DNA of 64,000 nucleotides from Auanema rhodensis (lineage: Eukaryota > Nematoda > Chromadorea > Rhabditida > Rhabditidae), in the NCBI GenBank assembly GCA_964057225.1, contig OZ059896.1, positions 18,534,501-18,598,500 on the forward strand, in the 5' to 3' direction. The position numbers and the translations under genes are program-made. The notes beneath the pieces were generated by a model, which saw nothing but the letters and a program-made list of their open reading frames with translations, did not search any database and was not told the origin of the DNA. Positions 46,171-55,545 of this stretch are shown here, in pieces; within the stretch, counting starts at the first letter, position 1, and each line of letters begins with the position of its first letter.

Positions 46171-48999
46171 AACGAGAACGACAGGGCTGTTGAACAAAGA
46201 TGTCGATCGTTCTATTATCCCTTGCTCGAGCATTTCTTGGAATTGTCTTTCTACCTCTTCCTGTTTCCCGAGAGGTATACGTGAAATTCGTGGCTTTGGC
46301 ATATCCATATCCGTTCGTAGTGGTATCTTGTGTTCTACTGGTCCTTTGAACAATCCTATCTTTTTATCTTCATTGAGGAATGCCTTCTTACGTTGACGAA
46401 TGATGTTTCGTAGTTCGTCTTTTTGTCGTTGCGTGAGATCAGCCTCTTTTAGGTCAAGTTCTTTCATGAAATCACCAGGGAAGTGAGGTAATTTGCCTTC
46501 CCAGTCTGCTTCTGGTGGAATATAGTCGTACTGTTGTTCTGTTGAGAAGATTTCATAGTCCGGTATAGATCCTATTTCGGCTTCTGCAATTACAGTGCCG
46601 GCCGGTATTTCTATGAATTCTTTAGAATTGTTCCGGAATTGGATATTGATGGAGTTAACATCGCGAAATGCTGTGTCGTATCGAGGTGAGAGAGGTTTAT
46701 TGTCGTTTGGTTTAATCATAGCGATTAAGTCTTCTCCGATTGGGTTCTCTAATTGGACTTGGAAATTAAAAACTTGTCGTGGAAGTAGACTCCGCGGTTC
46801 CAAGGTTATCAAATTAACAGTTTTTGATATCCTGTTAATATCCCCGTTAATTCCGCTAGCCAAAGGTACTACATGATTTCCAATTTCCAGTGTTCTTTTG
46901 TATGGTCTTAGTTTCATGCCAATGTTTTGACAGTCAAGTGTTTTCATGAAATCTAATCCAATCAACGCTGGCGATGGACAGTCTTTGTCGTCTGATATGA
47001 AGAATGTATGGTCGATTTCGTAACCGGCTATTTCGACGGTTAAGTCGATAGTACCAATGAATACAAATTCTGATCCGTTCGCTGTTGTTGCTCTTAATGT
47101 ATTCTTCTTAACAAAGTCATTCAAAGCTAAGTAGTGTAGTGTCGATATTCTTATGTAACTGACGGACAAACCTGAGTCCCATAAAGTTAGGATCAGTCTA
47201 TCGTTAACAGTCATCCATAGAAGTGGTAGTGCTTGATCTTTCTTTTTGGAAATCGAGCAAACTAATGGTAGTGCAATTGGTATGAATGTGAGCATTGATG
47301 GATAGTATTGTTTCATTATGTGTCTTGGAATCGGTTGGTCCGGATGACTAACTAATTCCAAAGTTTCTTCGTATGTTGGTAGATCACTGTCGTGATCTTT
47401 GAGTGCAATATGCATAACTGGTATGCCTACTGGTTTGAAGAAATAGATCTTTACAATGAAACCTATCACAAAGAGTATGATGGTAAATAATGTAATTGCA
47501 CCGATCGTTATTAGTGTTCGCTCAATCGTTCCTGCAATTGTATCGATGAATGACTTCCATGTGCTCTTGGTGAATTCTTGAGCTTTCGATATGTAGTCGC
47601 TACTTTTCTTTAGTACACTGAATGTAGCTGATATCTTTGGATCATTGTGAATTGTGTGAAGAACGTGATTCTGACGAATCGATGCTAAACTCGCACCGTA
47701 AGCTATGGCTGTGGTCATTGAGTATACACGAGACGATAAATTAGTGTATAAGTGAGCTCCGGTGAATTTTAATGGTGTTATTTTTTCGTGATGAAGTCCG
47801 TCCCACATTGATACAAGACTGACGTCTGCAGTCCCATTAATTCCTTTCCATTCACCTTCGCTAGACCAGATATCTGTTGGTACGTGATCACAGCTTATTT
47901 CTTTACCATGAGGTAAAAGATCCTTGGATCCGGGTGCTGCAAACAGTAACTGTCCGTCTTGTGTCCAGACTGGGGTTTCGAGATAGCATGTGCCATTTAC
48001 GGTGTGATTGTGATAAATGGTTTTCTCTAGCACTGTAGGGCATACATGTATATGCAAAATTTCATTGCCTACAAACCGTGCGGCTATATCTTCTCTTCCC
48101 AGTATTGTTCGCATTGCGATTGTTGGTTCAATTTGTAGAATTGATTTCCATAATTCCAGATACCGATTTTGTATCTCGCAAATCGATTCGTATGATTCTT
48201 CAAAATGTTTCTGCAATTCCTCTTGGATCATTGTAGTAGCATACTGTAAATGATCTTGGGCTATTTTGTTCGATATATTTTGACGAAACTCTTGTACCGA
48301 GTCAATTTTCGTTGCTATGTATCTCGCATTTGCTTCCACTAAATTTGAGGTTTCTACTGATGGTGTTGAGGAAGATCGGTTTTTTCGAATCAATGTTGGA
48401 GAGGCTTCGGTTGTCTCTTGTATTTTTGGAATCTGTGCGTCTTTGTATATGGCATAGCTTCTTGTTGTTGTTGGCGAACGAGCGGTTGATGTTGTTGTGC
48501 GTGCTGTTGTCGCAGCGGTCGTGTGAGGCGCCGTTGTTGATGGCTGTTGCCTCCATGATGGTGCTCTTGTGGTGGTTGTTGCATTTGTGTGAGGATTGTT
48601 CGTTATATGCGGCTGTATTGTGGTAACTGATTGGATTGTTCCCTTCTGTTCGATCAAAGGTTGGACTGGTGTCACAACCGCGCCGCTAGCCGCGCCGCCT
48701 GCAGCGACGCTAGCCGCGCCGCCTGCCGCGACGCTGGATGTCCGCGTTGCGATTTGCCGAAAATTTGTTTCATTTTCCTCTGCCATTAAGATTTGAAGTT
48801 GTTCTTGTGTTATCCTACTTGATGTATAAGGTGTTTTTACATTATTGAGCAGGGGTAAAAATATTTCCAATAATAATTTCTTTGAAAGATTGCTGGGCTT
48901 GATCAGCTTAGGGTGTGGACCGATCGGTATTCCATAATTATTCTTCCTGTCATAAAATAGTTTATCTGTATTTGGCATGAATTGTCGTGATGCTGGCAA
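46168..48999 (-). CDS. Envelope-like membrane segment, protease and start of RT
   Basis: The frame is open from the TAA at 49069 to the TAG at 46168; residues are counted from 48999. An Ala/Gly-rich repeat (89-108) is followed by a Thr/Ser/Pro-rich stretch (about 139-180), as in O-glycosylated stalks. A coiled-coil-prone region comes next (about 220-290). A Cys-containing ectodomain-like part (C320, C338, C370) has N-glycosylation sequons NHT, NGT, NGT and NLS. A strong membrane segment lies at about 495-521, then a short tail with PTYEE, resembling a late-domain tyrosine motif. The aspartic protease follows, with DSG at 608-610 (not DTG) and the ALIGLDF flap-end block at 678-684. The last ~55 residues begin the RT finger region up to SPVVLV. 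Envelope identity is inferred from architecture, not homology. Confidence 0.8.
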   Translation of the reverse strand: MPASRQFMPNTDKLFYDRKNNYGIPIGPHPKLIKPSNLSKKLLLEIFLPLLNNVKTPYTSSRITQEQLQILMAEENETNFRQIATRTSSVAAGGAASVAAGGAASGAVVTPVQPLIEQKGTIQSVTTIQPHITNNPHTNATTTTRAPSWRQQPSTTAPHTTAATTARTTTSTARSPTTTRSYAIYKDAQIPKIQETTEASPTLIRKNRSSSTPSVETSNLVEANARYIATKIDSVQEFRQNISNKIAQDHLQYATTMIQEELQKHFEESYESICEIQNRYLELWKSILQIEPTIAMRTILGREDIAARFVGNEILHIHVCPTVLEKTIYHNHTVNGTCYLETPVWTQDGQLLFAAPGSKDLLPHGKEISCDHVPTDIWSSEGEWKGINGTADVSLVSMWDGLHHEKITPLKFTGAHLYTNLSSRVYSMTTAIAYGASLASIRQNHVLHTIHNDPKISATFSVLKKSSDYISKAQEFTKSTWKSFIDTIAGTIERTLITIGAITLFTIILFVIGFIVKIYFFKPVGIPVMHIALKDHDSDLPTYEETLELVSHPDQPIPRHIMKQYYPSMLTFIPIALPLVCSISKKKDQALPLLWMTVNDRLILTLWDSGLSVSYIRISTLHYLALNDFVKKNTLRATTANGSEFVFIGTIDLTVEIAGYEIDHTFFISDDKDCPSPALIGLDFMKTLDCQNIGMKLRPYKRTLEIGNHVVPLASGINGDINRISKTVNLITLEPRSLLPRQVFNFQVQLENPIGEDLIAMIKPNDNKPLSPRYDTAFRDVNSINIQFRNNSKEFIEIPAGTVIAEAEIGSIPDYEIFSTEQQYDYIPPEADWEGKLPHFPGDFMKELDLKEADLTQRQKDELRNIIRQRKKAFLNEDKKIGLFKGPVEHKIPLRTDMDMPKPRISRIPLGKQEEVERQFQEMLEQGIIERSTSLFNSPVVLV
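48670..48740 (-). repeat. GC-rich Ala/Gly-coding tandem repeat
   Basis: Two near-identical 24-27 bp units with GCCGCGCCGCCTGC encode VAAGG repeats. Strikingly GC-rich in an AT-rich window; likely prone to copy-number change. Confidence 0.75.
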
Positions 49000-49068
49000 T
49001 TTTATAAATTTTCTGTCATCAATAAATGCTGCAGTTTTATTCCATCGTACTGTTGTGAGGGTTTTTAG

Positions 49069-49071
49069 TTA
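49069..49071 (-). other. In-frame ochre stop between ectodomain-like parts
   Basis: TAA in the same frame as everything downstream (next stop is the TAG in RT, about 2.9 kb on). It could be a nonsense lesion, or a regulated boundary that limits pol expression. No slippery heptamer or obvious pseudoknot was recognised around it. Confidence 0.85.
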
Positions 49072-52000
49072 TCTTAGTAAATTGATCGTTGCCTTAATGA
49101 ATTCGCTTTTCTTCTCTTCCTCGTCAGTTAGTATACGTTTCCTTATTGGTGGCATTTGTATGAACGTTTGTAGGACTTCTTGTCGTGATGGAACTGTCAG
49201 TCCTTCTTCAATTATAACTGGTGTATTGGTTAAATTGAGAGCTATGCTTTCAATTCGTTCGCGATATGAACCTTCTTTCTTCCTTATGATTTCATCGAAT
49301 TCGATTACTGTCAAACGATCTGATATTTGTTCGAGAAGCTGTTCAGATGTTAAGTATGATATTGCTGCCTTTGTAGTAATGGCTAATTCTCTTTGTGCTA
49401 TATAATATAGCAGAGCTTCTTCTTTATCACTGAAATCGTATTGTTTGAGAAAATGTCGAACAGAATGTTCATTTATTTGAATTCTGAAGAAAAATTCGAA
49501 TTTTTCTTTATGTGATGTTATCCATGCCTTTAGAGAGTATGTTGGATCTACTAAACGTCTTCCTTTGATTATAGGAATAATTGAAGTAATACCGGGATTA
49601 CTCATTAATGGTCTTAGGAAAGAATATGGACAGACGTGAAGCAATACTGTTTCATAATCTTCAACTTCGTTGATCCGATCTTGATCCAGTGGGAAAGAAC
49701 ATCCTTCGGTGACTGCACGTTTTGGTCTTTTAAACGGCAGCTTTTTGAACTCTCTTTCAATAAGGGTGGTTATATTGTTGTCGTTTGGAAATTTAGAAAG
49801 AATGATATAATTTCCTGATGTCGTATGGAACGCTAGCTGCCTGAAGCAAGAAGAAATAGGTTTCGGAGTTGGTTTGCTCGAAAGAATAAGTGCCGATTGT
49901 GTACTAGGGATTAAAATAGTATCTTGACTAATGATAGCGTCATATGTATGCATATCGATGTAATTACAACGTGAAGCAGTGGTTTGTGGGTCCCATATTA
50001 TTATTGATGTACTTGATTCACAATTACCATGATGTGCATTGCATCCTTCCGTGTTTAATATTAAGTTTGACAATATTGTATCGTCAGGCATACGGGTCAT
50101 GACTCCGCGCTCTAATATTAGACGTGACCGCTCCTCGCACGCGTCGCGGTTGAACGCGCGCGCTGGGTCATAGGAGGGCTCCGGAGTTGCTTGGGTGATA
50201 CTATCAATGCGTTGCAGTTCCATGTTATTCCACTTGCGATCGCGGATCGCCTGTCTGCATTCGCGCTCTCCTATAGGCTGTATTCTATTTATTGTTCTGT
50301 TCGTATCGCGGAGGAATAGCAGGTCTCGTACGCATAACTTGTGTACTTCCTCTGAACAACGCCACGCATCCCATTCGTGTGCTGTGTGATTTCTTGTGTA
50401 CAGATGACCTTCTGTACGTAGCACATGGTTTTTCTCTGTTAATCTGCATTTTCTGATTGTTGGTGGCATAAGTAATGCGCCTCCTGTTGCTCTTGTACAG
50501 ATTTGATATGTAGATGCACAGTGCAAGAATATTGCTGCTGTTATTGCCATGATAACTGTGAGCGTCAAAGGCGAAAGGGTGACAGAGTTTATTCTTGTTG
50601 AGCTTCTATCTCTTCCTCTTGAGTTGTCTCTTGGATTTTTGAATTGAACTCTTCTTTGTCCGTTGTTGTTATTGAATCTACCTCGTTGGTTGTTATGACG
50701 AAAATTATAATTTCTTTGATGCCAATCAGAACTCGATTGCCTATTATCTTGTTCGTTATAATTTGTACGGCGATTATTATTAGCGAAAGAACCGTAACGG
50801 TTTCGATTATTATTGAAATTAGAAAAGTTTTTATTTTTTTGATAATTTTGATTATTTTGATAATTTTGATTATTTCTTATCATTTGGTTATCGCGTTGAT
50901 AATTGCGATTAAATGTTTGGCTATCTCGTCTCTCATCATTACGCGCAAAGGGTGCTAGTGCTTTGTTCACAGCGTTGACCAACATCGATTGCGTGTCTGT
51001 TGTTTGGTTCACTATCGATTCCTCCCAGCGAGCTGCTTCAATCGCTTCTGTGAAGGATTTTGGCTTTGCTCGGATCACAGCTGGTTTTAGAGAATTTTTA
51101 AGTCCTCTGAGGAATGTTGATCTCAGTATTTGATCTTTATGTGGGTCATCAGATGCAAATGCACTCAATGCCATTGTTCTTAATGCTTGGGCGTATGCAT
51201 CAATTGTCAATTCCCCTTGCGTGGTGTTTTGAAGGTTAATAAGTGCAGGGTCTTGGTTATATTCAGGGCAGAGCTTCGATGTTAGTGCTCTAATCAGATC
51301 ATTCCACGAACCAGTTGTTTTAAGTTGTTCAGGAACTTGTCTGTAAGCTTCTTCTGCTGCTTCATTTTTGAGAAGCAAAGGAAGAAGTGCTAACCTTTCA
51401 GGGATAATAAGGCCAATGGCATTAGCAAACAAGTTGAATTTACCCGTAAAATCACGGAAGTTACGACTGCCGTCGTAAGTTGGACAGTAAGGCGAAAGTA
51501 AGGCTTGCGCGATTGTTGTTTTCCCTGCCCCAGGTAGTGAGGAAACAGCTTCCGTCATGATGTTATTCGTACGGGTAGATGGTATTTTGATCGTTCTACC
51601 TGTTATTGGTGGGGTCTCCAAAATAGGGGTTGTTTGCGTGGATGGAATAGGTCTATTGGGTGCCTTAGGAAGTGAGTCTGTTGTTGTTAAGATGGGAGTA
51701 GAAGTTTGATGAATACTGGTATTTGGTGCAGGTGGTTGAATTGGTGAGATATTAATGTTAGGGACTGATGAATATCTGCTTTTGCGCTTGGTGTTGAAAG
51801 TTTTATCTTTAGGCGAAAGGTTAAAAAGATCAGTAACAATGTTTCTAAGAGAACTAAGCCCACCCGCGCTAGAAGTTTTTGAAAATAAAGGGGAATCGGT
51901 TGGTTCGGTTAGTGAGAGAGAGAGAGAAGCGTCGCTGATGTTTTGATTTTTCTTATTTTTATTAGAATTAGAGGAGCGTACCTTTTTAGGAGTGATCGGT

Positions 52001-52251
52001 GTTTGTTCCTCCACAATGATTGATAGTTCTTCTTCTATAGTAGGTACGTAGTCCGGGTCGCCTAGTTGTTCAGTAGGTGAGACAGAATCAGTAGTAGGAA
52101 TAAGGAAATTATCCGGCTTCTTGTCGACTTTCTGCTCCTCTTCTAATATAGCGACGTCTTGAGCTCGAGCTCGACTTCTGGTAAAGGGAGCTGAGTCTTG
52201 GGAATCGAAATGCGTACTTATAGGTACGGCTGAATGGAATCTCTTAGCCAC
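49069..52251 (-). CDS. Gag-like capsid, basic region and envelope-like ectodomain
   Basis: Residues are counted from 52251, a GTG codon; the frame is open to a TAA near 52308 and has no ATG until residue 232 (51556-51558). A low-complexity N-terminal part precedes a Ty3-type capsid (about 240-435; QGELTIDAYAQALR block). An Asn/Arg/Gln-rich basic region (440-555) stands where nucleocapsid would be, without a CCHC knuckle. Then comes a hydrophobic segment (561-580) that could act as signal sequence or anchor. A Cys-rich ectodomain-like stretch follows (Cys at 585, 602, 632, 640, 665, 705, 737, 744, 762, 802) with sequons NHT, NRT and NIT. A basic RPKR site at 842-845 resembles furin sites, followed by C851, C874 and a helical region. 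The frame ends at TAA 49069-49071 but stays open beyond it. The Gag call is firm; the envelope call is inferred from layout. Confidence 0.82.
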   Translation of the reverse strand: MAKRFHSAVPISTHFDSQDSAPFTRSRARAQDVAILEEEQKVDKKPDNFLIPTTDSVSPTEQLGDPDYVPTIEEELSIIVEEQTPITPKKVRSSNSNKNKKNQNISDASLSLSLTEPTDSPLFSKTSSAGGLSSLRNIVTDLFNLSPKDKTFNTKRKSRYSSVPNINISPIQPPAPNTSIHQTSTPILTTTDSLPKAPNRPIPSTQTTPILETPPITGRTIKIPSTRTNNIMTEAVSSLPGAGKTTIAQALLSPYCPTYDGSRNFRDFTGKFNLFANAIGLIIPERLALLPLLLKNEAAEEAYRQVPEQLKTTGSWNDLIRALTSKLCPEYNQDPALINLQNTTQGELTIDAYAQALRTMALSAFASDDPHKDQILRSTFLRGLKNSLKPAVIRAKPKSFTEAIEAARWEESIVNQTTDTQSMLVNAVNKALAPFARNDERRDSQTFNRNYQRDNQMIRNNQNYQNNQNYQKNKNFSNFNNNRNRYGSFANNNRRTNYNEQDNRQSSSDWHQRNYNFRHNNQRGRFNNNNGQRRVQFKNPRDNSRGRDRSSTRINSVTLSPLTLTVIMAITAAIFLHCASTYQICTRATGGALLMPPTIRKCRLTEKNHVLRTEGHLYTRNHTAHEWDAWRCSEEVHKLCVRDLLFLRDTNRTINRIQPIGERECRQAIRDRKWNNMELQRIDSITQATPEPSYDPARAFNRDACEERSRLILERGVMTRMPDDTILSNLILNTEGCNAHHGNCESSTSIIIWDPQTTASRCNYIDMHTYDAIISQDTILIPSTQSALILSSKPTPKPISSCFRQLAFHTTSGNYIILSKFPNDNNITTLIEREFKKLPFKRPKRAVTEGCSFPLDQDRINEVEDYETVLLHVCPYSFLRPLMSNPGITSIIPIIKGRRLVDPTYSLKAWITSHKEKFEFFFRIQINEHSVRHFLKQYDFSDKEEALLYYIAQRELAITTKAAISYLTSEQLLEQISDRLTVIEFDEIIRKKEGSYRERIESIALNLTNTPVIIEEGLTVPSRQEVLQTFIQMPPIRKRILTDEEEKKSEFIKATINLLR

Positions 52252-52308
52252 CTTGCTAGAACTCTTGGTTTGAAAAAACCTTGAGTGCTTGGTAACGTGT
52301 GGGATGTT

Positions 52309-53744
52309 GAGACGTTAAAGAATGCGGTGAATAAGGATGAGGATGTAGGCAAAATGAGAAAGGCTTTGGAGAGCGACCGGTGTCGTATCGACAACTTGTG
52401 AGAATGAGGTCGATGCCTTGGCCAATGGCGATGGATCCGCCTTCTACTGTGTGATATCGGGACTCTGGTGCTCTCCGTATTTTCTCTGTAGTTGACAATC
52501 TGATTCACAAAACATCTGGGGTGACCAAGCTGTTATTTTACAAAACGTTTAGTGTAATTCGTAATATTCGTTCAATTACAGCACATTTTACTGATTTGTA
52601 TGCAACCATTTTCCTCATGCTAACTAAACTTATGTTTTGTTACACTAGTTTCTCGACCATGTGGTGTGTCATCTTGCAACAAAACTTATGGTGTAATTCG
52701 TAACATGCTTTTGATAAAAGAGCAGTTTAACAATAAATGTGCACCAATTTCTCTTTTGTGACCAAAAATAATTTTTGTTTCTTTACAATCTGGTTTTCAA
52801 ATACATTTGGTGTAGCTCGCATGTTTCGTTGTAACAAAAGTCATGGGATTCGTAATATTAGTTTTACAAAAGAGCGTTTCGCAATGATGAATGTAGGTAT
52901 TTCGTGATCAGAAATCGAATTTTTAAATAAAAGCAGAGTTAAATGGCTAAATATTACAAGAACTAGTATTAAAGTTGGAATAAGGTTCAATGCGTGAGTC
53001 TTATGCTTCTGAACAACAATAACGGTATGAGGAAGGTGACATTCAGTAAGGGGAGAAAATCCAAACCGATATGCTTTAGCCAACACGACCTGTGTTAATC
53101 ATGATTCAAATTCGAGATAACATTTTTCAACAGGATTTTTCGGACTATAGCGATCTATGAATTAACAATCCTCCCTTTTTGGTGAGGTTTCCCGTGTAAT
53201 TTTTTTCATGCGTACTGATTATAAATTTAGGATGTTAGAAGCAAAATTTGTCTGAACGAAATCGTAACGCAAAATAAAATAGTCCTGATCGCAAAACAAA
53301 CTTCATCCACGAAATATAAAGATATAACCGAAGTTATTCTTTCCTTGAAGCCAAAATTAATCCTTAAAAAGGAGAAGGCGTGGGAAATACAAATTAACAA
53401 TTACTTTAGGTGAATTTGTTCACTAATTCAGCCTAAAGCCCTCATCAAGCTTCAAGGTTGGGTAACAGAGCATTTCAGATGTTATAAGCAAGGATACGAA
53501 ATTTAAAGGTTCAGACGAATGAATTTTTGTGAACAAACGGGAAAATAATAATCTCGAAACGTATAATCCTTCTTTAAAAAAAAAGGATTCCTTGCCTCTG
53601 TTCCCATTTAACGTTGTTGGCCCCTCCGTATTGTGTTAAGACATAGAGTAGATGGTATGAGAAAAAGAGAGATGAAAGAAATTTGAAGATGAATTAACAA
53701 CACAAACATTAAAGAGAAGGAAAAAAAAATTGTGATAAGTTCGA
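52309..53744 (-). other. 5' leader of retroelement
   Basis: About 1.4 kb between the primer-binding site and the main frame. It holds two open stretches of about 80-96 codons (52218-52508 and 52841-53086) without convincing ATG starts. A TTTTTTC..TTCTAG tract just before the Gag frame (near 52256-52280) could be a splice acceptor supplying an upstream start codon. Confidence 0.5.
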
Positions 53745-53757
53745 GGTGGAACCTCCA
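53745..53757 (-). promoter_or_regulatory. Primer-binding site, tRNA-Gln
   Basis: Element-sense TGGAGGTTCCACC, directly next to the 5' LTR. It complements the 3' end of animal tRNA-Gln (GGTGGAACC, discriminator U, CCA) for 13 nt; the next base does not fit. Confidence 0.8.
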
Positions 53758-54115
53758 CGTTCCGTTATGCTCCCGCGTCGATCTTACAGACCAATGGAGT
53801 CTACAAGATGAGCGTGGTAGTATTCCAGATGTAGCGGTTAAACATGGAGCATGAGGATAAACATAAGACTCGAGAAAGATTGGTTTATTATATCTACGTG
53901 ATTACAAAAAGATACATATAACTAAGTAAAGGTTAAACTAATAGAGAACAGAGAGAGAACGACCAACCATCCATGATCGTCCCTGAGGCAAAGCTGAAGT
54001 GTTGTAATATGGAAAAGGGCGGGTCGTCTTCTCTCAGTCTCGCATTCTCTGACTCTAACCCACCTGCTACAGCTTCGTCATATGAATGTAATGCATTGAT
54101 CATTCGAATGGAACG
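53758..54115 (-). repeat. 5' LTR
   Basis: 358 bp, same CGTTCC...GGAACG ends. In element sense it precedes the primer-binding site. It joins truncated tRNA-array spacer (ATACTAGCAG) on its outer side. Confidence 0.92.
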
Positions 54116-54342
54116 ATACTAGCAGTAAAACAAATGCAGTGATAATATTCTCGAAAATGTTCCTATTCAGAGTGAGAAAGTATCAAAAATTTCCCGAAGG
54201 TTTTCTCATAAGGTACTAAAATAAAATTATTATTTCATATTATTATTTTTTCAGACCTAGAATCGATAAAAAATATCAACTACATTTTAGTGAGTTACTG
54301 GGTTGGGTTATACAAATTGTCTAATTAGAATGCGATTTACAT

Positions 54343-54415
54343 GGCCTTGTGGCCTAATGGATAAGGCGTCGGACTTCGGATCCGAAGATTGTAGGTTCGA
54401 GTCCTGCCAGGGTCG
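54343..54415 (+). tRNA. tRNA-Arg(UCG) copy q1
   Basis: Consensus body (C32, G64). First copy after the retroelement, 227 bp from the 5' LTR. Confidence 0.95.
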
Positions 54416-54719
54416 TTATTTTTTGTTTCAAAACAATCAATACCTGATAGTTTACATGTTTTATTCTGTATTATCTCATACAATTGAAAAAAATACTAGC
54501 AATAAAACAAATGCAGTGATAATATTCTCGAAAATGTTCCTATACAGAGTGAGAAAATATCTACAATTTCCCGAAGGTTTTCTCATAAGGTACTAAAATA
54601 AAAGTATTATTTCATATTATTATTTTTTCAGACCTAGAATCGATAAAAAAAATCAACTACATTTTAGTGAGTTACTGGGTTGGGTTATACAAATTGTCTA
54701 ATTTGAATGCGATTTAGAT

Positions 54720-54792
54720 GGCCTTGTGGCCTAATGGATAAGGCGTCGGACTTCGGATCCGAAGATTGTAGGTTCGAGTCCTACCAGGGTCG
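54720..54792 (+). tRNA. tRNA-Arg(UCG) copy q2
   Basis: C32, A64; full pairing in all stems apart from acceptor wobbles. Confidence 0.96.
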
Positions 54793-55095
54793 TTATTTTT
54801 TGTTTTAAAAAAATCATTACCTGATAGTTTACATGTTTTATTCTATATTATCTCATACAATTGAAAAAAATACTAGCAGTAAAACAAATGCAGTGATATT
54901 ATTCTCGAGAATGTTCCTATTCAGAGTGAGAAAATATCAAAAATTTTCCGAAGGTTTTCTCATAAGGTACTAAAATAAAAGTATTATTTCATATTATTAT
55001 TTTTTCAGACCTAGAATCGATAAAAATATCAACTACATTTTAGTGAGTTACTGGGTTGGGTTATACAAATTGTCTAATTTGAATGCGATTTACAT

Positions 55096-55168
55096 GGCCT
55101 TGTGGCCTAATGGATAAGGCGTCGGATTTCGGATCCGAAGATTGTAGGTTCGAGTCCTGCCAGGGTTG
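55096..55168 (+). tRNA. tRNA-Arg(UCG) copy q3, T72 variant
   Basis: T32, G64 and T72 (GGGTTG end), making the first acceptor pair G1-U72. Confidence 0.9.
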
Positions 55169-55472
55169 TTATTTTTTGTTTCAAAACAATCATTACCTGA
55201 TAGTTTACATGTTTTATTCTGTATTATCTCATACAATTGAAAAAAATACTAGCAGTAAAACAAATGCAGTGATAATATTCTCGAAAATGTTCCTATTCAG
55301 AGTGAGAAAGTATCAAAAATTTCCCGAAAGTTTTCTCATAAGGTACTAAAATAAAAGTATTATTTCATATTATTATTTTTTCAGACCTAGAATCGATAAA
55401 AAAAATCAACTACATTTTAGTGAGTTACTGGGTTGGGTTATACAAATTGTCTAATTTGAATGCGATTTAGAT

Positions 55473-55545
55473 GGCCTTGTGGCCTAATGGATAAGGCGTC
55501 GGACTTCGGATCCGAAGATTGTAGGTTCGAGTCCTACCAGGGTCG
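55473..55545 (+). tRNA. tRNA-Arg(UCG) copy q4
   Basis: C32, A64. Confidence 0.96.

Larger units (their letters stand above)
42630..54115 (-). mobile_element. Ty3/gypsy-type LTR retroelement with envelope-like region between gag and pol
   Basis: An 11.5-kb element read on the minus strand, with 358-bp LTRs at both ends that differ at 3 positions by eye. It has a primer-binding site matching tRNA-Gln and a polypurine tract. One reading frame runs from about 52307 to 43531. That frame holds Gag-like capsid, an Asn/Arg-rich basic region, an envelope-like stretch, protease, RT, RNase H and integrase, in that order. Two in-frame stop codons (49069-49071 TAA and 46168-46170 TAG) interrupt it. RT before integrase, the YLDD box and the GPF motif after integrase place it in the Ty3/gypsy group. 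There is no target-site duplication: the flanks are TGTATTATC and ATACTAGCAG. The low LTR divergence means a fairly recent insertion. Confidence 0.93.

Noticed and set aside
51505..51540. GAGKTT in the Gag segment as a Walker A ATP-binding loop
   Set aside because: The glycine required four residues before GK is missing, and the surroundings are a capsid domain.
52841..53086. Small membrane protein gene in the retroelement leader
   Set aside because: The open stretch has a hydrophobic part but no convincing ATG and no second copy to test conservation; kept only as leader description.
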